Source of the DNA: Ashinkailepas kermadecensis | Lineage: Eukaryota; Arthropoda; Thecostraca; Neolepadidae | NCBI GenBank assembly: GCA_034440615.1 | Contig: JAOTOM010004750.1 | Span: 62,001-126,000, forward strand | DNA: 64,000 nt | Direction: 5' to 3' | Shown here: piece after piece, positions 11,694-24,654 of the stretch | Layout of the letters: the number at the start of each line of letters is the position of its first letter | Numbering within the stretch: the first letter of the stretch is position 1 | Translations under genes and position numbers: made by a program | Notes under the pieces: generated by a model | Databases searched by the model: none | What the model saw: the letters and a program-made list of their open reading frames with translations, nothing else | Told to the model about the DNA's origin: nothing

Positions 11694-14017
11694 GTCGAAA
11701 ATTCGAAGAACTAACTGTTAAGTCATAATATGATGTAGCAACGTAGGTAGCCAACAAGAACCTCTCATGTGTGGATGTTAACTGATTAGGAGGGAAGATA
11801 ATGCCAATACTTGATGATTTATGCAGGAAGAAATGATTGCCGAATGTTAAAAACAATTCCAAGTTAGTTACTCTTTCGAAAAACCGAATATCGTATTTTA
11901 TATGCACGTTCCTAACAGCTGGGGTCATCCTCTAATGGAATTACCACGAACTGATGCATGAGTGCAAGTCGTGTTCCGCAACCATCGATTCAAAAGCCAC
12001 TATCCTTCGGCATGCATTTAATTTCACAAACTTTGTGCTGTGCTTGGTTCACTTTGATATAATTGTGTGCCATATGTATAATTTTGACGCATCTGAGCGT
12101 TGTTTGGGCGTGTCAACAGTTTGTTCATTTCCATGTAATCATTGCATGCTGTTCATAGCTGGTATCAACACTTTGAATGTGCCCCAGGCCACTCGTAGAC
12201 CAAAGACAATCGAACATTCCCCATGCGTCAAACCTGCCCGCGCATATGCCCCTCATCCTAACCACCATTGTCGTTTATCCACTCACAAGCCAACGCGGGT
12301 CCCTTTGCCACAATGTTCTATAGCAACTGTTCCTAAATGTTTTCGGGTCATTTCCCTCTCGCTCAGAAGCACATCTCCCCTCCCCACCGCCAAATAATAC
12401 CCAGCATGCTGCATATCACGTCAACCTGCAGCTTCTTATACACCCACACCGCCTTCACCATGCCGCCTCCATCCCAGACCCCACCTCAACCAGAAAGCCA
12501 TCAACTCTCCCAACTACCTCGGTGGCATGGTCGGATAATGCGTCTGCTTCGAGTGTGGATGGCCCTTGGCTTAGGTTGAACCCCGTACAGACTTTTCTTC
12601 GGCCGGCTTCTACACAGGAGTTGACACTAACTGGGAAGTGCCGTGCCGCGGGACTAACGCTGCTCGACCAGTGCGCGTGGCATCAAGTGGACGGACATGA
12701 TTTGCCTGTACACAGATCGTCGGTCCGGTGGCACGCTCCGAGAACACGGCACCGCCCCATGCCACCTGAACAGTTCTCTGATCACCAGTTCCGATAAATC
12801 TAGATTGTTCCGCAGTGGGCACAGCATACTACGGCTGGGAATTACGCAGTGTGTATGTGTATGCTACAGTATGTTTGTGTGTTACGTATCCTCATGTGAC
12901 CAGAGTGTTGCTTGCACGTATGAGTATGCCTTTAAATACAGCAAGAAGTGCAAATATAGCGATGATGAAATCTGGAACGCACATTGGTGGATGCTTGTTG
13001 ATTATCTATTAATGTATGCCGGAAGTTGATCCAATTCGTATCTCAGTAGTATCCATTATAAAGCTCTCCAAAATCCCTTAATTCAGTTCAAAATTTATTT
13101 TAGAAAATGTCACCTTAAAAAGCTTCAGAGATGCTAGGAAAATGGCGTTTCACCCTCCCTGTCCGTCCAAGGCGTGCCAGGATCCAGTCTAATCATGTTT
13201 TAAACAGTACCCACAAAAAAAACTGATCCCTAGGATAAGTTGATGCTGATCTGAAAACATATCTACCTAATGGCAAGCGCGATTAATCCTGTGTGCACAA
13301 TACACCACCTCCTATCAACCATCAGCCCGCACAGATGATACAACATTCATCGAGCCATTCGGTGTCCACAGGTGCATGTTCCCATCTCCCAGGTGATCAA
13401 TCACCCGCATACAATACAGGGTGAGTGGTTAATGCGGGCGCCGGCCGACGCGGCACTGTTTTCCACTCGGTGGCAGATGGCTGCCGCCCCTCTAACTAGA
13501 CATGTGCACGAAATCAATCAGCCAGAGAATAAAAACGACATGTTGATCACCTCAGAGACGTCCAGTGGTCCTCCCAGAAGAGGATTGGGCAGATCGGTCA
13601 TTCGTTGTGTTCGCCTCTGCAAAATAGCAAATGCATCAATACAATATAGAAAACGCCCGAGAAAACGTGAATATATCTACCGGTGCATTAGCCGACATTA
13701 CTCACATACCAAAGCCGGCAACCGATTTCAATCGTTCTCCCCGCTTACACTGTCCTATTCTATCTCCATATCGTTTCAGTTCCAGCTCCGTCATCCTACA
13801 TTCCCTGAACGACCAAAGATAACTAAGGAGACGTTAATGAAACACTCACTCCTCGTCACCCAGACGCTGGCCCCTCCCGTCTCCTTCGAATAAAAAGATA
13901 ACTCTGTTAATTCTGAGAATGCAAATACAATCGCTTCGCTTTGGCATTAATGCACATTTGAAGGAAAATGAGTATTGAAACATATTTTCATGAAGGTTAC
14001 CATGTAGAGTATGGAGT
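11694..14017. other. 5' flank of the kinase gene; no gene recognised
   Basis: About 2.3 kb upstream of the kinase start. It contains only overlapping ORFs without domains (for example 11954-12397 plus, 13372-13893 plus). No TATA-like or CpG-rich promoter stood out close to the start codon. Confidence 0.45.
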
Positions 14018-14040
14018 CTTGGCCTACATGGTAGGCCAAG
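14018..14040. repeat. Perfect short hairpin
   Basis: Arms CTTGGCCTAC and GTAGGCCAAG pair perfectly around a 3-nt ATG loop. Its function is unknown, and it stands alone with no T-tract or gene end nearby. Confidence 0.8.
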
Positions 14041-15339
14041 TTGCATCGTCTACTATACCGTAGTACGCGCCTGGGTGAACAATGCTCCCACTGAAATGTC
14101 ATCAACACGAGGACACCCATGGCGTCACTCTCACTGCCGGAGTGTAATAGCTGATTGCCAGGGGCGGTTGGCCCGTTAAGGCACCTAAGGCAGTACCTCA
14201 CCTGAGTAGAGCTGGAAAGTATTTGTGTGTGTTATTTTGTACAAAATGATGCATTCATCAACTGGAAAATAATACAATTGAAAAACTGGAAACAAACATG
14301 CATGTGTGGTTCGTAATTATTTTGAAAATTGAAGTTCACGTTTCATCTTAGCTTCAAAACAGCTCTATCGCCGGTCGGCAGAGGCAAGCCTTTGGCAGAT
14401 ATCGTCATATATGGCGCTTTCGTTTCATAACAAGTGTAGGGTATGCGGCCTTTTTGGAGTGGAGTCCATTGCACTCTCAATAGAGATCGCTGTGTGCAGG
14501 ACACCTGAGGTACATCGGACCATGTTTTACACAAACATGTTGCCATTGATTCATGAAAATATGGGAATGTGCGGAATTGTGGGGCAGGAGCAAGTAACCT
14601 ACCCACCCACCTAGGTAGATACGAGAAGTGGGAAATACTAGAACCGAAAGCCCAACAAGGAAGTCTGTTCATGACTAGTGGGCTCTTTATGGGCTTTGAT
14701 GTAATGCTTAGTTAGCTCTGTAAATTCCATGTATTCACTAGTGTTTCCAGGAGTGTATCTCAGTCCAGCCAAAAAAAAACACCCTGATTTGGAGCAAACT
14801 TGTTCTTCAATCTCAAATTATGCACAACCCAGTAACATTTTAAGAAACAATGTTGCTCTGAGTTCATGCTAAGGTAGTTAGGCACCTACTGAGCTTTCCA
14901 AATCCAAGGAATTTGAAAGTTTGGGAGGATTATATTTCACTTGGCCCTACCAAACGACTCAAAACTAACTTTTGGGATCTGCACAATGCATGCAATTAGG
15001 GTAAATATATAGAAGAAGCCCCAAGAGCACTTTTGGGACATCAATGTGTTTTACAGTGCCTTGATGTAACTTGAAATAATTTTACATTCATATATTTTGA
15101 AAATGGAAACTTTTTGTGACATAAGCACTTCAAGTTGTACTTACATCTCAATAAGCAGTCATTTCACCAAAAAAGAAGATCAAAGTCAATAAAATAACAT
15201 TTCAAACAGCCACAGAAAAAAAAACACCTTTCGTGACAATGCGGATGTAGGCTATACCCCTCACTTCAACAAAATACGGGAAGTATACGGAAAAAGTGTT
15301 TTGTATGGGGCAGTATATATTAAAGAATGATGTAATATT
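14041..15339. other. No feature recognised
   Basis: AT-rich DNA becoming poorer in complexity towards the CCTAA-rich repeat. No coding signal supported. Confidence 0.45.
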
Positions 15340-16150
15340 AGAATAAAAACCTAACCTAACCTAACCTAATATACTGATGTTATATCACCTAAGCCTACTT
15401 ATATTAGATCACCTAAACCTACTGATGTTGGATCACTTAATATCAATACATCACTGGCAGATTACATATCATCCGCAGTATCAATACCAGGTGACATGAC
15501 TTTAAATATACAAAATATTGCTTATATGTGATTTCCCAAAGAAATGGCACCCAAAGAAGTTGCTGGGTAAGCGTCAACAAGTCCGGTCCATGCATTCTTG
15601 TTTTTTTTCTCTCAGGGGCTTCTATATCAATACGAACAAATTTAGGCAAATTTGTGCTTTACAATGTTTTATGAATTCTTGGAATTTACATTCCAATGAA
15701 ATGTTTATGAATGTAACTAAGATGAATGGACCACTCATTTTCTGTGCAAATGCTTACTTTTCAAGTTGTGAGCTAAATAACACGAAAAAAAGGTTCTTTG
15801 AGTTAGGTAACATAGAATAAAAAGAAATGTTTTTTTAAAAATGCAACGTAACGTAACATAACATAACCTAACCTAACCTAGCCTATCATCCCTTTGGATT
15901 AAAAAAAATCAAAAATGTAATATTAGGAAAAAAATTAAAGCAATTTGTTCTGATAATTTTTTTAATGAAAAAAACAACCCGACCTAATCTAACCTAACAT
16001 CAGTTGCTTTTGACGAAAAACAAGTTCCAAATTTTGTTTACAATTTTATTTTTTCTTTTCACACATCTTCCAACTTAAAACACCTAAACTAATCTAACCT
16101 TACCAAATCTAACCCATTTGTTTGCTTTATGGAGGAAAATATGTGTAAAA
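15340..16150 (+). repeat. CCTAA-rich composite repeat, copy 1
   Basis: AT-rich sequence studded with short CCTAACCTAACC runs (near 15351, 15860, 15980, 16090). It also has a longer conserved module around 15640-15830 (containing CTGTGCAAATGCTTAC) that recurs near 40060-40260, 40740-40880, 59290-59400 and 59520-59640. The right end (16110-16150) matches in reverse a module seen at 5306, 31063, 39663, 40396, 59915 and 60195. CCTAA is the arthropod telomere unit, but here it occurs as 2-4 unit runs spaced about 100-150 bp apart inside an interspersed repeat, not as a telomeric array. Confidence 0.75.
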
Positions 16151-16152
16151 AC

Positions 16153-16422
<270 letters not shown>

Positions 16423-16429
16423 ATTTGGC

Positions 16430-17421
16430 CTGACCATGTCGTTCATCTTACAGGAGGTTTAAAGGCATTATGTTTCTAGCATGTTCTTGTATGATGTTCA
16501 ACACAAAAATTATCCGGAATGCAATTTTCCCCCTTTTTTACGTAAAAAGACGTCAAAATTACCTGTCAGGTGAGGGAGCCTTGACCTCAACTAAATTTCC
16601 CGACGCAGAGTTGTCGTATTGATGAAAGAACATGATATGAGATTGGCGTTCATATGCTGCAACTACTTCTAGGCGGCACTGCGAATATTTTTGGAACATT
16701 AATTACTCTCTTTGACCCGTCCAAGGTCCATCATCTATGACGATTTTGAAGTTAAATTTGTGCAAGATGTGTCAAAACGATGCACAAGAAGATATTGAAG
16801 TGTGCTGTCTCTGCGTCCACTCATTCAGCCGCTATCTTGGAAAACCCCGAAGGGGTTCTAGCTAGAGGGCCCCCGCCTCCGACCAGGCAAGAGTTAAGGG
16901 TAAGGAGTGGTAGGCGGGTGGGTATTCTTATCTGCAAATTGGTGACCAATATGCTTCTCGCGTGTCACAAAAAAGTTTATGTTTCTGGAATTGTATAGGA
17001 GGAAACTACAAAATGATTCTGTCCTACCACTTGAAAACCGTTTTCTCACATCATGAAGTATGAGTGCCCCTGGATGGCTGAAAGCGAGCGAGGTTATTGT
17101 TGAAATGCGTTTTTTTTTCATCAGTCGCAAAATAGTGAAAATGAGCCGGTCCCGGAGGCGGATCCAGGAATTGTGGCAGGGACAGGGGGCACTTGGTCTG
17201 GAGAATTGCCGTTATCTCGAGAGGCCGTCTTTTCTACTGGGGGGCGTCATCTGCTGGAAAACTCACTGAGCGAGGTGGCGGGGCAGGGGGGATGCATTCG
17301 AGCGTCCTGGAGGGGCGCCACACCTCTATCGGGGGGACACATGCCCCCAGTTTCCCCCTTCCCCTCCCCTGGGTTAGCCATTGGCCGGTCTCCCACGACG
17401 CACGTTTTCTTTACGAGAATC
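16430..17421. other. Repeat debris, no gene
   Basis: Mixed sequence. Near 17155 the string GGAGGCGGATCCAGGAATTG resembles the end of a hAT-like element, but no matching partner end was found. No coding signal supported. Confidence 0.4.
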
Positions 17422-17851
17422 TAGGTTGGATTGAAGCATGGTTAAGGGAAAGGAAACAAAGGGTAGTGTTAAATGGATGTAAATCTGAATGGAAGGATGT
17501 TCTGAGTAGAGTGCGCACAGGGCTCTGTTCTAGGGCCACTTATCTTTATAGACTTTGTGAACAACATTGAGGTAGGGCTGAAGAATAGGGTGTTCAAATT
17601 TGCTGATGACATCAAATTGGTAGGAGTGGCTAACAGCAGTGAGCAATCTAGTAATATTCAACCAGACTTGGATGACCTAAGGAAGTGGGCTGATCAATGG
17701 CCGATGTCTTTCAACTATGAAAAAATGTAAGGTTATGCATCTTGAGTCTGGAGGTGAGACCTTCAGATATGCAATGTGAGGATGCAAGGAGGTATTGGAT
17801 GTTATTGAAGAGAAAAGAGATTTAGGTGTGTTAGTTTTAAATGATCCTTAA

Positions 17852-18812
17852 CACGCGCACTGGAGGAGGGGGGGGGCGAAATCCGCCCACCCCTCCGGTT
17901 TTTCGTACATAACTCAAGATTTTACCGGTCGATATATGCCATTTTTGCGTACCTGCTTAGAAATGACCGGCGCGTCGCTTACAGCATGAAAAATGGAAAT
18001 CGGCCAAGTAATTTTTGAGTTAGGGGCCGTTAAAGTAAAAAAAATTCGTAGCGCCAGACCACAAAAATCGGCACTGATGCGCTTCCCGTATATCCGCAAA
18101 AGGGAAGTGCTCTTGGCAACACTAGCGACTTGTTTGATGTATATTGATATGCTATATAGTTGCAAGGTCATGTTAGGTCACCGAGGTCAAGTCAGGTCAA
18201 GTTCATGACAGGTTAATGGAACCAAACTTGGTCAACCGGAATGTTGTCATAAATGCACTACTGTTTGTCATTGTGTACGTTTCCATACTGAATCCATACT
18301 GAATTCCATACTGAATTCCGTACGTGCGTTTCCATACTGTATTCATGTACTTCACTCTTTTCTTCGCGAAGCCGAGCGCCGAGCTGCCCGACGGAGCAGT
18401 CGGGCGGGTGGCCCGGTTCCGGCAACTGGAACAGGCAACTGACCTGATAAAGTGCTGCTATATAGGTGACCTGAGGCCAAATGTCGGATCTAGCATCTGT
18501 ATTGCATCATTAGAAATGTCCAAAACATCATTGATGCCCATTTTTGAGCAATTAAACACAATCACAGCGATCCATAACAATGACAAGCCAAGCCACGCAA
18601 AACAAGAAAATTTGGGCAAATGTGACATCATTTGACATTGAAGATATTGACCTAAGGTCATAAAATTTGCACACAATACAGTTCACTATCGTACCCATCC
18701 ACCCTGCGAGTTTCGTTCCCCTAGCTTTAATAGGAGCCGAGATCTTAGGGGGCGGAATCCGTCCCCCCCCTCTCCAGTGCGCGTAATTTTCAAAGGCCCT
18801 CCAGGGCGCGTG
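17852..18812. mobile_element. TTAA-flanked nonautonomous DNA element
   Basis: A 961-bp insertion in the LINE, bounded by TTAA on both sides (17848-17851 and 18813-18816). It has terminal inverted repeats CACGCGC...GCGCGTG and inner inverted GCGCACTGGAG/CTCCAGTGCGC segments next to G and C runs. Removing it restores a LINE reading equivalent to CCTTAAAG at 33659-33666 in copy 2. TTAA target choice is typical of piggyBac and Kolobok transposons, so one of these is inferred. It has no transposase. Its interior carries a cluster of AGGTCA half-sites near 18165-18215. Confidence 0.82.
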
Positions 18813-18933
18813 TTAAAGTAGAAAACGATGTGTCTCAGCTAGGAACATGGCAATCAGAATACTGGGACTCATTAATAGGAGTGTGAGATATAAGAGCAAA
18901 GAAGTGATGAAAAGGCTGTACTTGGCCTATTTG

Positions 18934-19576
18934 CACTGACGGATCTAGCCCACCGGTTTAGGGCGGGAAACTTTTGGTTTTCGACGTCAGAACCCCCCCC
19001 CAGTGGCGTACTTAGGAATTGCATCAGGGGAGGGGTCGGACGGATTTTGAGGGTGTGCATTCTCCCACTATTTTTGGTTTAAAAGCACCGGATTTCGACC
19101 ACTATTTGGCAAAGAGGCCCCATTTTTTAAATAATAATTAATGACAACATAATTTCCTGTGTAGGAGCCCCAGCCTACCTCCACCGTTTCTAAGTTACCG
19201 GATTTTTGTTATTTTTTACCATAACGTTCAGGTTCACGTTCAACGTCTTGTACTACGTCAACGTTCGTGCACGTGTACACACTGGCGGGTCTGATTTTGT
19301 CAACTCTTGCTGTAAGCAGAACTTGAGCAGCATGGCACCCTCGATGTGTGTCAGAATCTACTATGCTACCATATTGGGCTTCCGAACAATTAGAAAAAAG
19401 TACGCTTAAAATTGGAAATTCTTTCATCCGGACGCTATTTTTTAACCTCGGGAACGGTTACGGTGTTTTAATGTAGTTTACTTCTGTTGGTTTCGGGGGT
19501 CAAAGACACTATGCCCCCCTTTTCAGCGCTTCGGGGGGGGCATGGCCGGAATGACCCCTCCCTGGATCAGCCAGTG
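18934..19576. mobile_element. hAT-like MITE, copy B, inserted in the LINE
   Basis: A 643-bp element beginning CACTGACGGATC and ending GGATCAGCCAGTG. It is flanked by 8-bp duplications CCTATTTG (18926-18933) and CCTATGTG (19577-19584), which differ at one base. Excision joins the two halves of the LINE codons, matching the uninterrupted CATATGTGCGACCCC near 33777 in copy 2. An 8-bp target duplication with CA-starting inverted ends is typical of hAT transposons. There is no coding capacity. Confidence 0.85.
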
Positions 19577-20590
19577 CCTATGTGCGACCCCATTTAGAAT
19601 ATTCTGTAGAGGCATGGAACCCCTACTTAGAAAAAGATATAGCTAGGTAACTTAGAATATGGGGAAATACTTATGGCATTAGATATGTACTCACTCAAGC
19701 ATAGGAGATAAAGGGGTAATATGATTCAAATGTATCAAATTATTAAAGGGTTAGATCAGGTCAATCTGAATGATGCCCTTATATTTAAACTATCACATAG
19801 GGGTCATAAATTCAGGTTAGACAAATCAAGATGTAGGACAGTTAAGCGACAACAGGTCTTCAGTCAATGGATTGTTGATCAGTGGAATAACCTGCCAACT
19901 GATGCTGTGGAAAGTCCCTCATTGAAGGTATTAAATAATAGGGTGGACAACTATTTTAGGTTGCAAAATCTTGTTTTTGATTTATAAGGGGGGATGGGGT
20001 GATATATATGCTAAGTGGGCGTGCACTGTGCGGGCCCCTTTAGGCGGGCGTGGATGGTGTTTGAAAATTATTGATAGGGCACTCAGGTCACATTTGTTAC
20101 ATGAGATCAAGTGAATAGGGCTGGATAGGTAAGGTAGAAAGACATTGATGAGTGTGGGGGATGCTGGTCCCTGTGTTATTGTTGAAACTTGGACCCTTAT
20201 GTTTTTGATCATGCTAATAAATTGAGTATTATACTAGCTATATAGGGTATATTATACTACTAGTATTATATTATACTATATAGGGTGTACCTAGCAGTGG
20301 ATTCAGCACCTTCCTTCGGGATGTGATACTAATGAGATTGGCTATGGTAGCACAATGGGGCATGATTGGAAGAGTTTGGAATTGTTGAGGAGGGTGTTAT
20401 GCAATATCAGGTGAATGGTGCTAGATAGGCTGGGATATATAGTTCCCTTGGAACTTGAGATAATGGATTGATTGGGGTGTGAGCATTTACTTTTCTGGTA
20501 TCTTTTCTAGATAGGCTTAACCCAGATGGGCCCCTGTGGCCCTTATTGAGCCTTAACACTTTATGAACTTTATGAACTTTATAAGCTTAA

Positions 20591-21950
20591 ACATCACCTG
20601 TGCACTGGATCCTGCTACCTCCCCAAGCCCAGTAGCATGGAGATCGTGACCCCTGACGTTCAAAACAGAGGTGCTAGCTTGCTAGCTCAGAGATGTAGTT
20701 TTCCAAAATTATGGTGGGTGCACATTAAATGCTTGGTCATGACATTGGGCCTTCTAAGAAGTGGGAGGCACTAAGTCATGAATAATGTTCCAGAGGAAGT
20801 GGGGTAGGGATTCGCTCAGCAGCTTCCTTAAGCATTTCGTGGTTGCACAAATTTGGTCTTTGGGTGCATGTACAGCGTGCACCCACAATAGATATGAAGA
20901 CCACTAAATCAATTATAACGCACGTTTTTTACTCTCCATCGCCATTGCCACCTGATTTTTATACTGTTGCAGTCGGCAACTTACCACGTCAGGTCAAATG
21001 TTGAAATTCGTTTTGTTATTTTTAATTATATTAAGCCACGAGTGAGTGGATCATTTTATTTAAGCCACTCGCCTTCGGCCCGTGGTTTTAATACAATGTT
21101 GCACCCACGAATAGCTTAATAATGTTATCCCATGACAGTCTTCACGTGGATTTTAATATATTCCGGTTGAAATGCCAGCGCATTGGTAGGGAATGAATAC
21201 CAAATTGGACTGTCGCCATAACAGTCGTTGAACTCAGGCACTGTATAATATAAAGGTCATTGCACCGTACGATTAATAACAACCGTGAGATTAACGCATG
21301 TTGTTAAACGACTGTGTTGCAAAAGCGCGCAATCCAATAGTTACTGTATTTTCTGGCGTGGGGTAACTTATTTTCGACTTCGATTATGATTTGTAGTCAA
21401 ACTATAGGTGGTGGGTACACAATTATCCACTTTTCCCAGAATTCCTCTGTGCCGTACGATCCTAGCACAGTATACCTTGTAACATATCTTGGTATATATG
21501 TTGCAGCTCAAATCAGGTTTGGTCACATTGATGACGTCACTGATTCAAATTATGATACCTTCTCCAAAATGAATAATACGAAGTGTCATAGAATGGAAGT
21601 TCAGGTCCACATCGAATGACTAAATAGGTACAACCCAAGAATACCTTCTTGCAAGCAAAAAGGAAAAATATAAATCGAGGTCAAATGATGTTCTCAATGA
21701 GTCAGTCGAGGTCAACTGATTGAACATGGCACCGTTGCCAGTTGTGACCATTGTTCGATGATAAGGTACAAAACAAATCCGGCATTCCAGCTGAAAAGTG
21801 ACCTAAAGTGTTTCAACCATGAAATGACTGCGTATTTCAATATGACCCGATGAATTTCCTAACATTACCCCAAAAATGCTTCATTGGTTGTGCAAAAATT
21901 GAGGAGAACCATCTAAGCGGCTTAGAGCATGTAAAAGAAGAAACTTACGT
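20591..21950. other. No gene recognised; repeat fragments
   Basis: Contains a fragment around 21040-21090 (CCACTCGCCTTCGG-type sequence) that looks repetitive. A 77-codon ORF at 21386-21619 has no recognised domain. Confidence 0.4.
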
Positions 21951-21989
21951 GGCTGCATCCACCCCATTCGTACTGGAAGGGCTGAGCGG

Positions 21990-22300
21990 TAGGGCGGCAA
22001 CCTGTGGTACAAAGTTTTACTGCTAGATGTCAGGCAAACCGCCATAGCAAGTCATCGTTGGCCGCCCGGCTCAGGGTTCCCAAGGTTGGCGACACACGGG
22101 GCGGAGACAGAGCGTTCATCCCCATGGAAGGTGGTGCCCCTCCGGCCTAGAAAAGGCACCACTCCGGAAGGCTCGAGTGAGTGCACCTCTTCCCGCTCAA
22201 AGGATTGTTTAGCCGGAGGGGACCCTCGGAGAGGAATCCAGGCGCCCCCTTGGCAGGAAAAGGCACCATCCCTGCTGAGATAAAGCCATTCAGGCTGATT
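21990..22300. repeat. Dispersed repeat fragment
   Basis: The segment around 21995-22050, with AGATGTCAGGCAA and CGCCATAGCAAGTC, is related to the tandem 105-bp units at 42969-43178. The following 250 bp contain two AAAAGGCACCA strings but no recognised gene. Confidence 0.45.
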
Positions 22301-23189
22301 ATAAGTTCGCGCCGACTTCCAATAACTTTGATACAATAACCCCAGGACACTTGCAAATAAACAAACAAAGCAATATTTCGAGTTCAGTTGGTGGAGACGT
22401 GAATGATGAACATGTGAATCATATGTGAACATGGGTCAAAGTTGGTGTGGCCGAAGCTGTGACGGAACCAGGATTTTCACAAAGTACCACCGCCAATTTT
22501 TTAAAATTGTCCGGATTTTCCCAACTGTTTTTTTTAAGTTTCCACACAAAACTTAATAGATGGCGTGCTTGTAGCCTGTGACCTATGTGCTTTTTATATT
22601 TTGGAGGAATTCTAGCGTCTCTTAGGTGCCCACGATGGAAGCCAGGTTTGCAGGGTCCCATTGGGCCTTTCCACGGCCCTTTTAGGTCTCGCAACTGGCA
22701 ATGGATCCTGGAGATCGATCTGAAAATTGACATGGACTTCTGGAAATGTATAAGACCCCTGAAGCCTAAGAGGTTTCGGGAGGCTGACAGGCCCCCTGGA
22801 ACGTAAGAGGGACCTGGTGCTCGAAAGCCCGTTATCCCATTGGCTGCACTCCTGTGCCAGTGGCGTGGCCAGGATGGCGAACGCCAAACGAGTCATGACT
22901 CGTGCCCAGTTTTTTTTTACAAAAGGCGAATGGGAACGGAATTGCTTTAGGATGCATTTTGATATCAAATATCCCTAGATTAATACATATATAATTATCG
23001 TATACATGCGATGGATAGTGAGCATCGACCAATCCAGAATCGCTCAGGATAACTGAGCTATTTATGTACATTGGCCATATGCTAGGACTGATTAACCTGG
23101 GTGTCTTTTTACCACCCGTCCAAGGTTTTTGCGCGACAGACAGAACACGGCGGCGCGCAGCGCCATGAAATATTCAGTACCTATTCCCT
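22301..23189. other. No gene recognised
   Basis: Short overlapping ORFs without domains on both strands. No RNA or repeat could be supported. Confidence 0.4.
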
Positions 23190-23890
23190 CGTAATGTTTG
23201 TGTCTGATGTGCAAGTTTCAACCTCAGGTCATGTGAGGTAATTGACCTAACTCAGGTCAAAGAGGACGACCTCCAGAAATGTTTCAGGATCGATCTCATC
23301 TAAATGAAAACATATTGAAATGAAACTTACTACGTGAGCACAATTCGGCGGTGCCCACAAAACGTACATCTTGGATTTATTTTCGAGGTCATGTCAATGA
23401 CCTGAGGTCACGACCAATTTTCGACCAGTTTTCCTATTTTTGTAAGATGCATGTTCTTGTAATCGCATTTTTCCCGTGGTGCGCATGCCGAAATGTGCCA
23501 AGTTCTTATCCAATTTGATTGACCTCCACCATGGGACCTGAGGTCAGGTCAGGATAAAGTGTGCTGTGTGAGCAAAACCTATTAAGACACTCATGTTTTA
23601 TGGTTTATTTCGAGTTTTCATGGCCTAAATAGTGTCAAGTTTGCATTGCACGACCTAAGTTACAAACTGGAACCAGAATTATGAATCATAGTCAAGGCCA
23701 TGGTCATCCGGGGTTATTGTCGTATCATTTGTTTACATTCATTCGGCTCATGGAGGTGAAAATATATTGAAATGAAGGTAACTACATAAGCACAACTTGA
23801 CAGTGTTTACAACACGTGTATTTTGTATTTGTGTATTAGGGTAGGTCAGTGACCTAAGGTCACTGCCAATTTCGGCCCTTGGTGTACCAA
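23190..23890. repeat. AGGTCA/TGACCT-rich segment
   Basis: Many AGGTCA half-sites in both orientations, e.g. around 23225, 23245-23262, 23390-23412, 23520-23553 and 23845-23872, including close direct and inverted pairs. The hexamer is the nuclear-receptor half-site, but here it sits in repetitive DNA without a gene. A similar cluster is inside the TTAA element near 18165-18215, so a decayed tandem or transposon origin is more likely than a single enhancer. Confidence 0.55.
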
Positions 23891-24654
23891 TGTGGCTATT
23901 TTTAAAATATGCGCTGTGTGATTAACTATATAATGATCTGCGTTTTAACTCTTTACCAGAAATGGAGATGGCAAATGCTTCTGAAACGTTAATGTTTCCG
24001 AAAAACCGTCATTTTGAGTTTCAAAATTATTTATAATATTATGTGGGACAATTTTCGACCCCGATTCGTCGAGAGCTTTCCGTTGATACCCAGTTTGCGT
24101 TCGCGCACGACTTTGTCTGAAAGTTAGGGGGGCTTTAACAACCCCTTCCCCCGGGACGTGGTGTGATGTGAGTGATGATCTGACCGGAGGGACTGGGGGG
24201 GGTGAATGTTGATACGCCTAAGTTGATGCCAACTTTATATATACGAAGTTCTACGGGTATTCTGGACCATGAACATTCGCTACTGATGTTTCAATATAGC
24301 ACCAACTTGAAATGGTTTGAGAAAAAATCGAACCCAGCATGAGGGTGCGCGTGGCTCTTCATGTTGGGAAAATGGAAATTACCATCACCCTGGCGGCAAC
24401 AACGAAAGCTTATAGCAACATGGAAACCGGCGGACGCCACCTTGCAGCTTGCTCGCCATGTCATCAAAAAGTCGGTCGGTCAGTCAAATCAGATGGTGGA
24501 GTTTTTAAACAAACAAAAAATTAGAGGTGGTGCTATTTTTCTGATCCACACGAGATGTCGTCTATGTAAAATAAATTATACGCTCCAGACGATTTTCGGG
24601 GTCTGGTCATTTATTTCGGGGGTTCACTGTTTATTGTAATTGCTTATCTTTGTT
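23891..24654. other. No gene recognised
   Basis: Mixed-composition DNA with G/C homopolymer runs and only short ORFs. No feature supported. Confidence 0.4.

Larger units (their letters stand above)
17422..20590 (+). mobile_element. CR1/L2-like LINE, copy 1, 5'-truncated and twice interrupted
   Basis: Nucleotide similarity to the LINE at 32430-34824 begins at TAGGTTGGATTGAAG (17422) and runs through the reverse transcriptase FADD region (about 17595-17625) to the C-terminal domain (open at 19721-19987) and the 3' UTR. It ends in a short tandem tail (CTTTATGAA repeated, about 20560-20582). Two foreign elements, 17852-18812 and 18934-19576, split it with preserved target duplications. Frameshifts and stops break the RT, so it is a dead copy. 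The endonuclease region is missing. Confidence 0.85.

Noticed and set aside
15340..16120. Telomere
   Set aside because: CCTAA occurs only as 2-4 unit runs inside an interspersed repeat with conserved non-telomeric modules.
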